6,195 bases of DNA from F23-B02 sp963625685 (GTDB lineage: Bacteria > Bacillota > Clostridia > Oscillospirales > Oscillospiraceae). The stretch is taken from the NCBI GenBank assembly GCA_963625685.1, contig CAVFTR010000029.1, positions 1-6,195 on the forward strand, written 5' to 3'. The notes under the pieces were generated by a model. The model saw nothing but the letters and a program-made list of their open reading frames with translations. It was not told the origin of the DNA and ran no database searches. Numbering within the stretch: position 1 is the stretch's first letter; each line of letters starts with the position of its first letter. The position numbers and the translations under genes were made by a program. Of this stretch, positions 6,143 to 6,195 are shown one piece after another.

Positions 6143-6195
6143 TTACAGACACCTCTTCAGTCAGCCTTCGGCTGACAGCTTCCCCTCAAGGGGAA
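6142..6195 (+). repeat. Hairpin cassette A, cut by the right edge
   Basis: Starts tttacagacacctc, as at 2005. Its stem is GTCAGCC/GGCTGAC (6160-6166 with 6170-6176, loop ttc), a different sequence from the other A copies but perfectly paired. CTTCCCC-tcaa-GGGGAA then runs out of the window. Confidence 0.85.

Noticed and set aside
5775..6152. 125-codon minus-strand open frame in the region after mfd
   Set aside because: It runs through repeat modules and the terminator stem, and its product shows no family resemblance.
1..6195. Repeats considered as a CRISPR array
   Set aside because: The copies are few, in mixed orientation, of unequal spacing and separated by genes, and there are no regular unique spacers or cas genes.

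Overview
The window holds two complete housekeeping genes transcribed away from each other, set among an unusually dense and structured family of intergenic repeats. Reading leftwards is dnaA (replication initiator, 437 aa, 270-1583, minus strand). Reading rightwards is mfd (transcription-repair coupling factor, 1168 aa, 2287-5793, plus strand). I see no tRNA, rRNA, CRISPR array, transposase, phage gene or defence gene.

Organism: the coding sequence is GC-rich, and DnaA has the short domain II and the sequence style of Firmicutes proteins. GC-rich hairpin repeats of the type seen here (paired CCTTCCCC-tcaa-GGGGAAGG and GCTCCCCT-tacac-AGGGGAGC hairpins, and GGAACGGGC palindromes) are familiar to me from gut Clostridia such as Oscillospirales. 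That placement is inference from style, not a search result.

Layout: 1-269 is repeat DNA downstream of dnaA (hairpin cassettes A1 and B1 and a D module). B1 lies so that it could end dnaA transcription. 270-1583 is dnaA, with a clear SD and a near-consensus sigma-A promoter (1633-1661). 1584-2286 is a 703-nt divergent intergenic region. Between the two promoters it contains a large imperfect inverted repeat, whose core arms 1681-1789 and 2132-2240 match at 91 of 109 positions ungapped by hand count. Each arm is a composite element with modules in the order E-D-C-hairpin cassette. 2287-5793 is mfd, whose best promoter (2249-2277) would place the transcript start 2-4 nt before the ATG. 5794-6195 is repeat DNA again, with a strong intrinsic terminator (6026-6064) and another cassette cut by the window edge.

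Repeat family: module names A, B, C, D and E are mine. A and B are two-hairpin cassettes, C is a 20-nt palindrome, and D and E are unique-sequence modules. Four composites keep the same relative order of modules, and the hairpin stems vary between copies with compensating changes, so the folded form seems to be what is conserved. This is the least ordinary thing in the window. The genes themselves look intact and conventional, apart from dnaA lacking a close dnaN or visible DnaA boxes, and an Asp-to-Asn change at a DNA-reading position of DnaA.

Functionally, DnaA starts chromosome replication and Mfd clears stalled RNA polymerase and recruits nucleotide excision repair. They share only the promoter region, and nothing in the sequence shows joint regulation.
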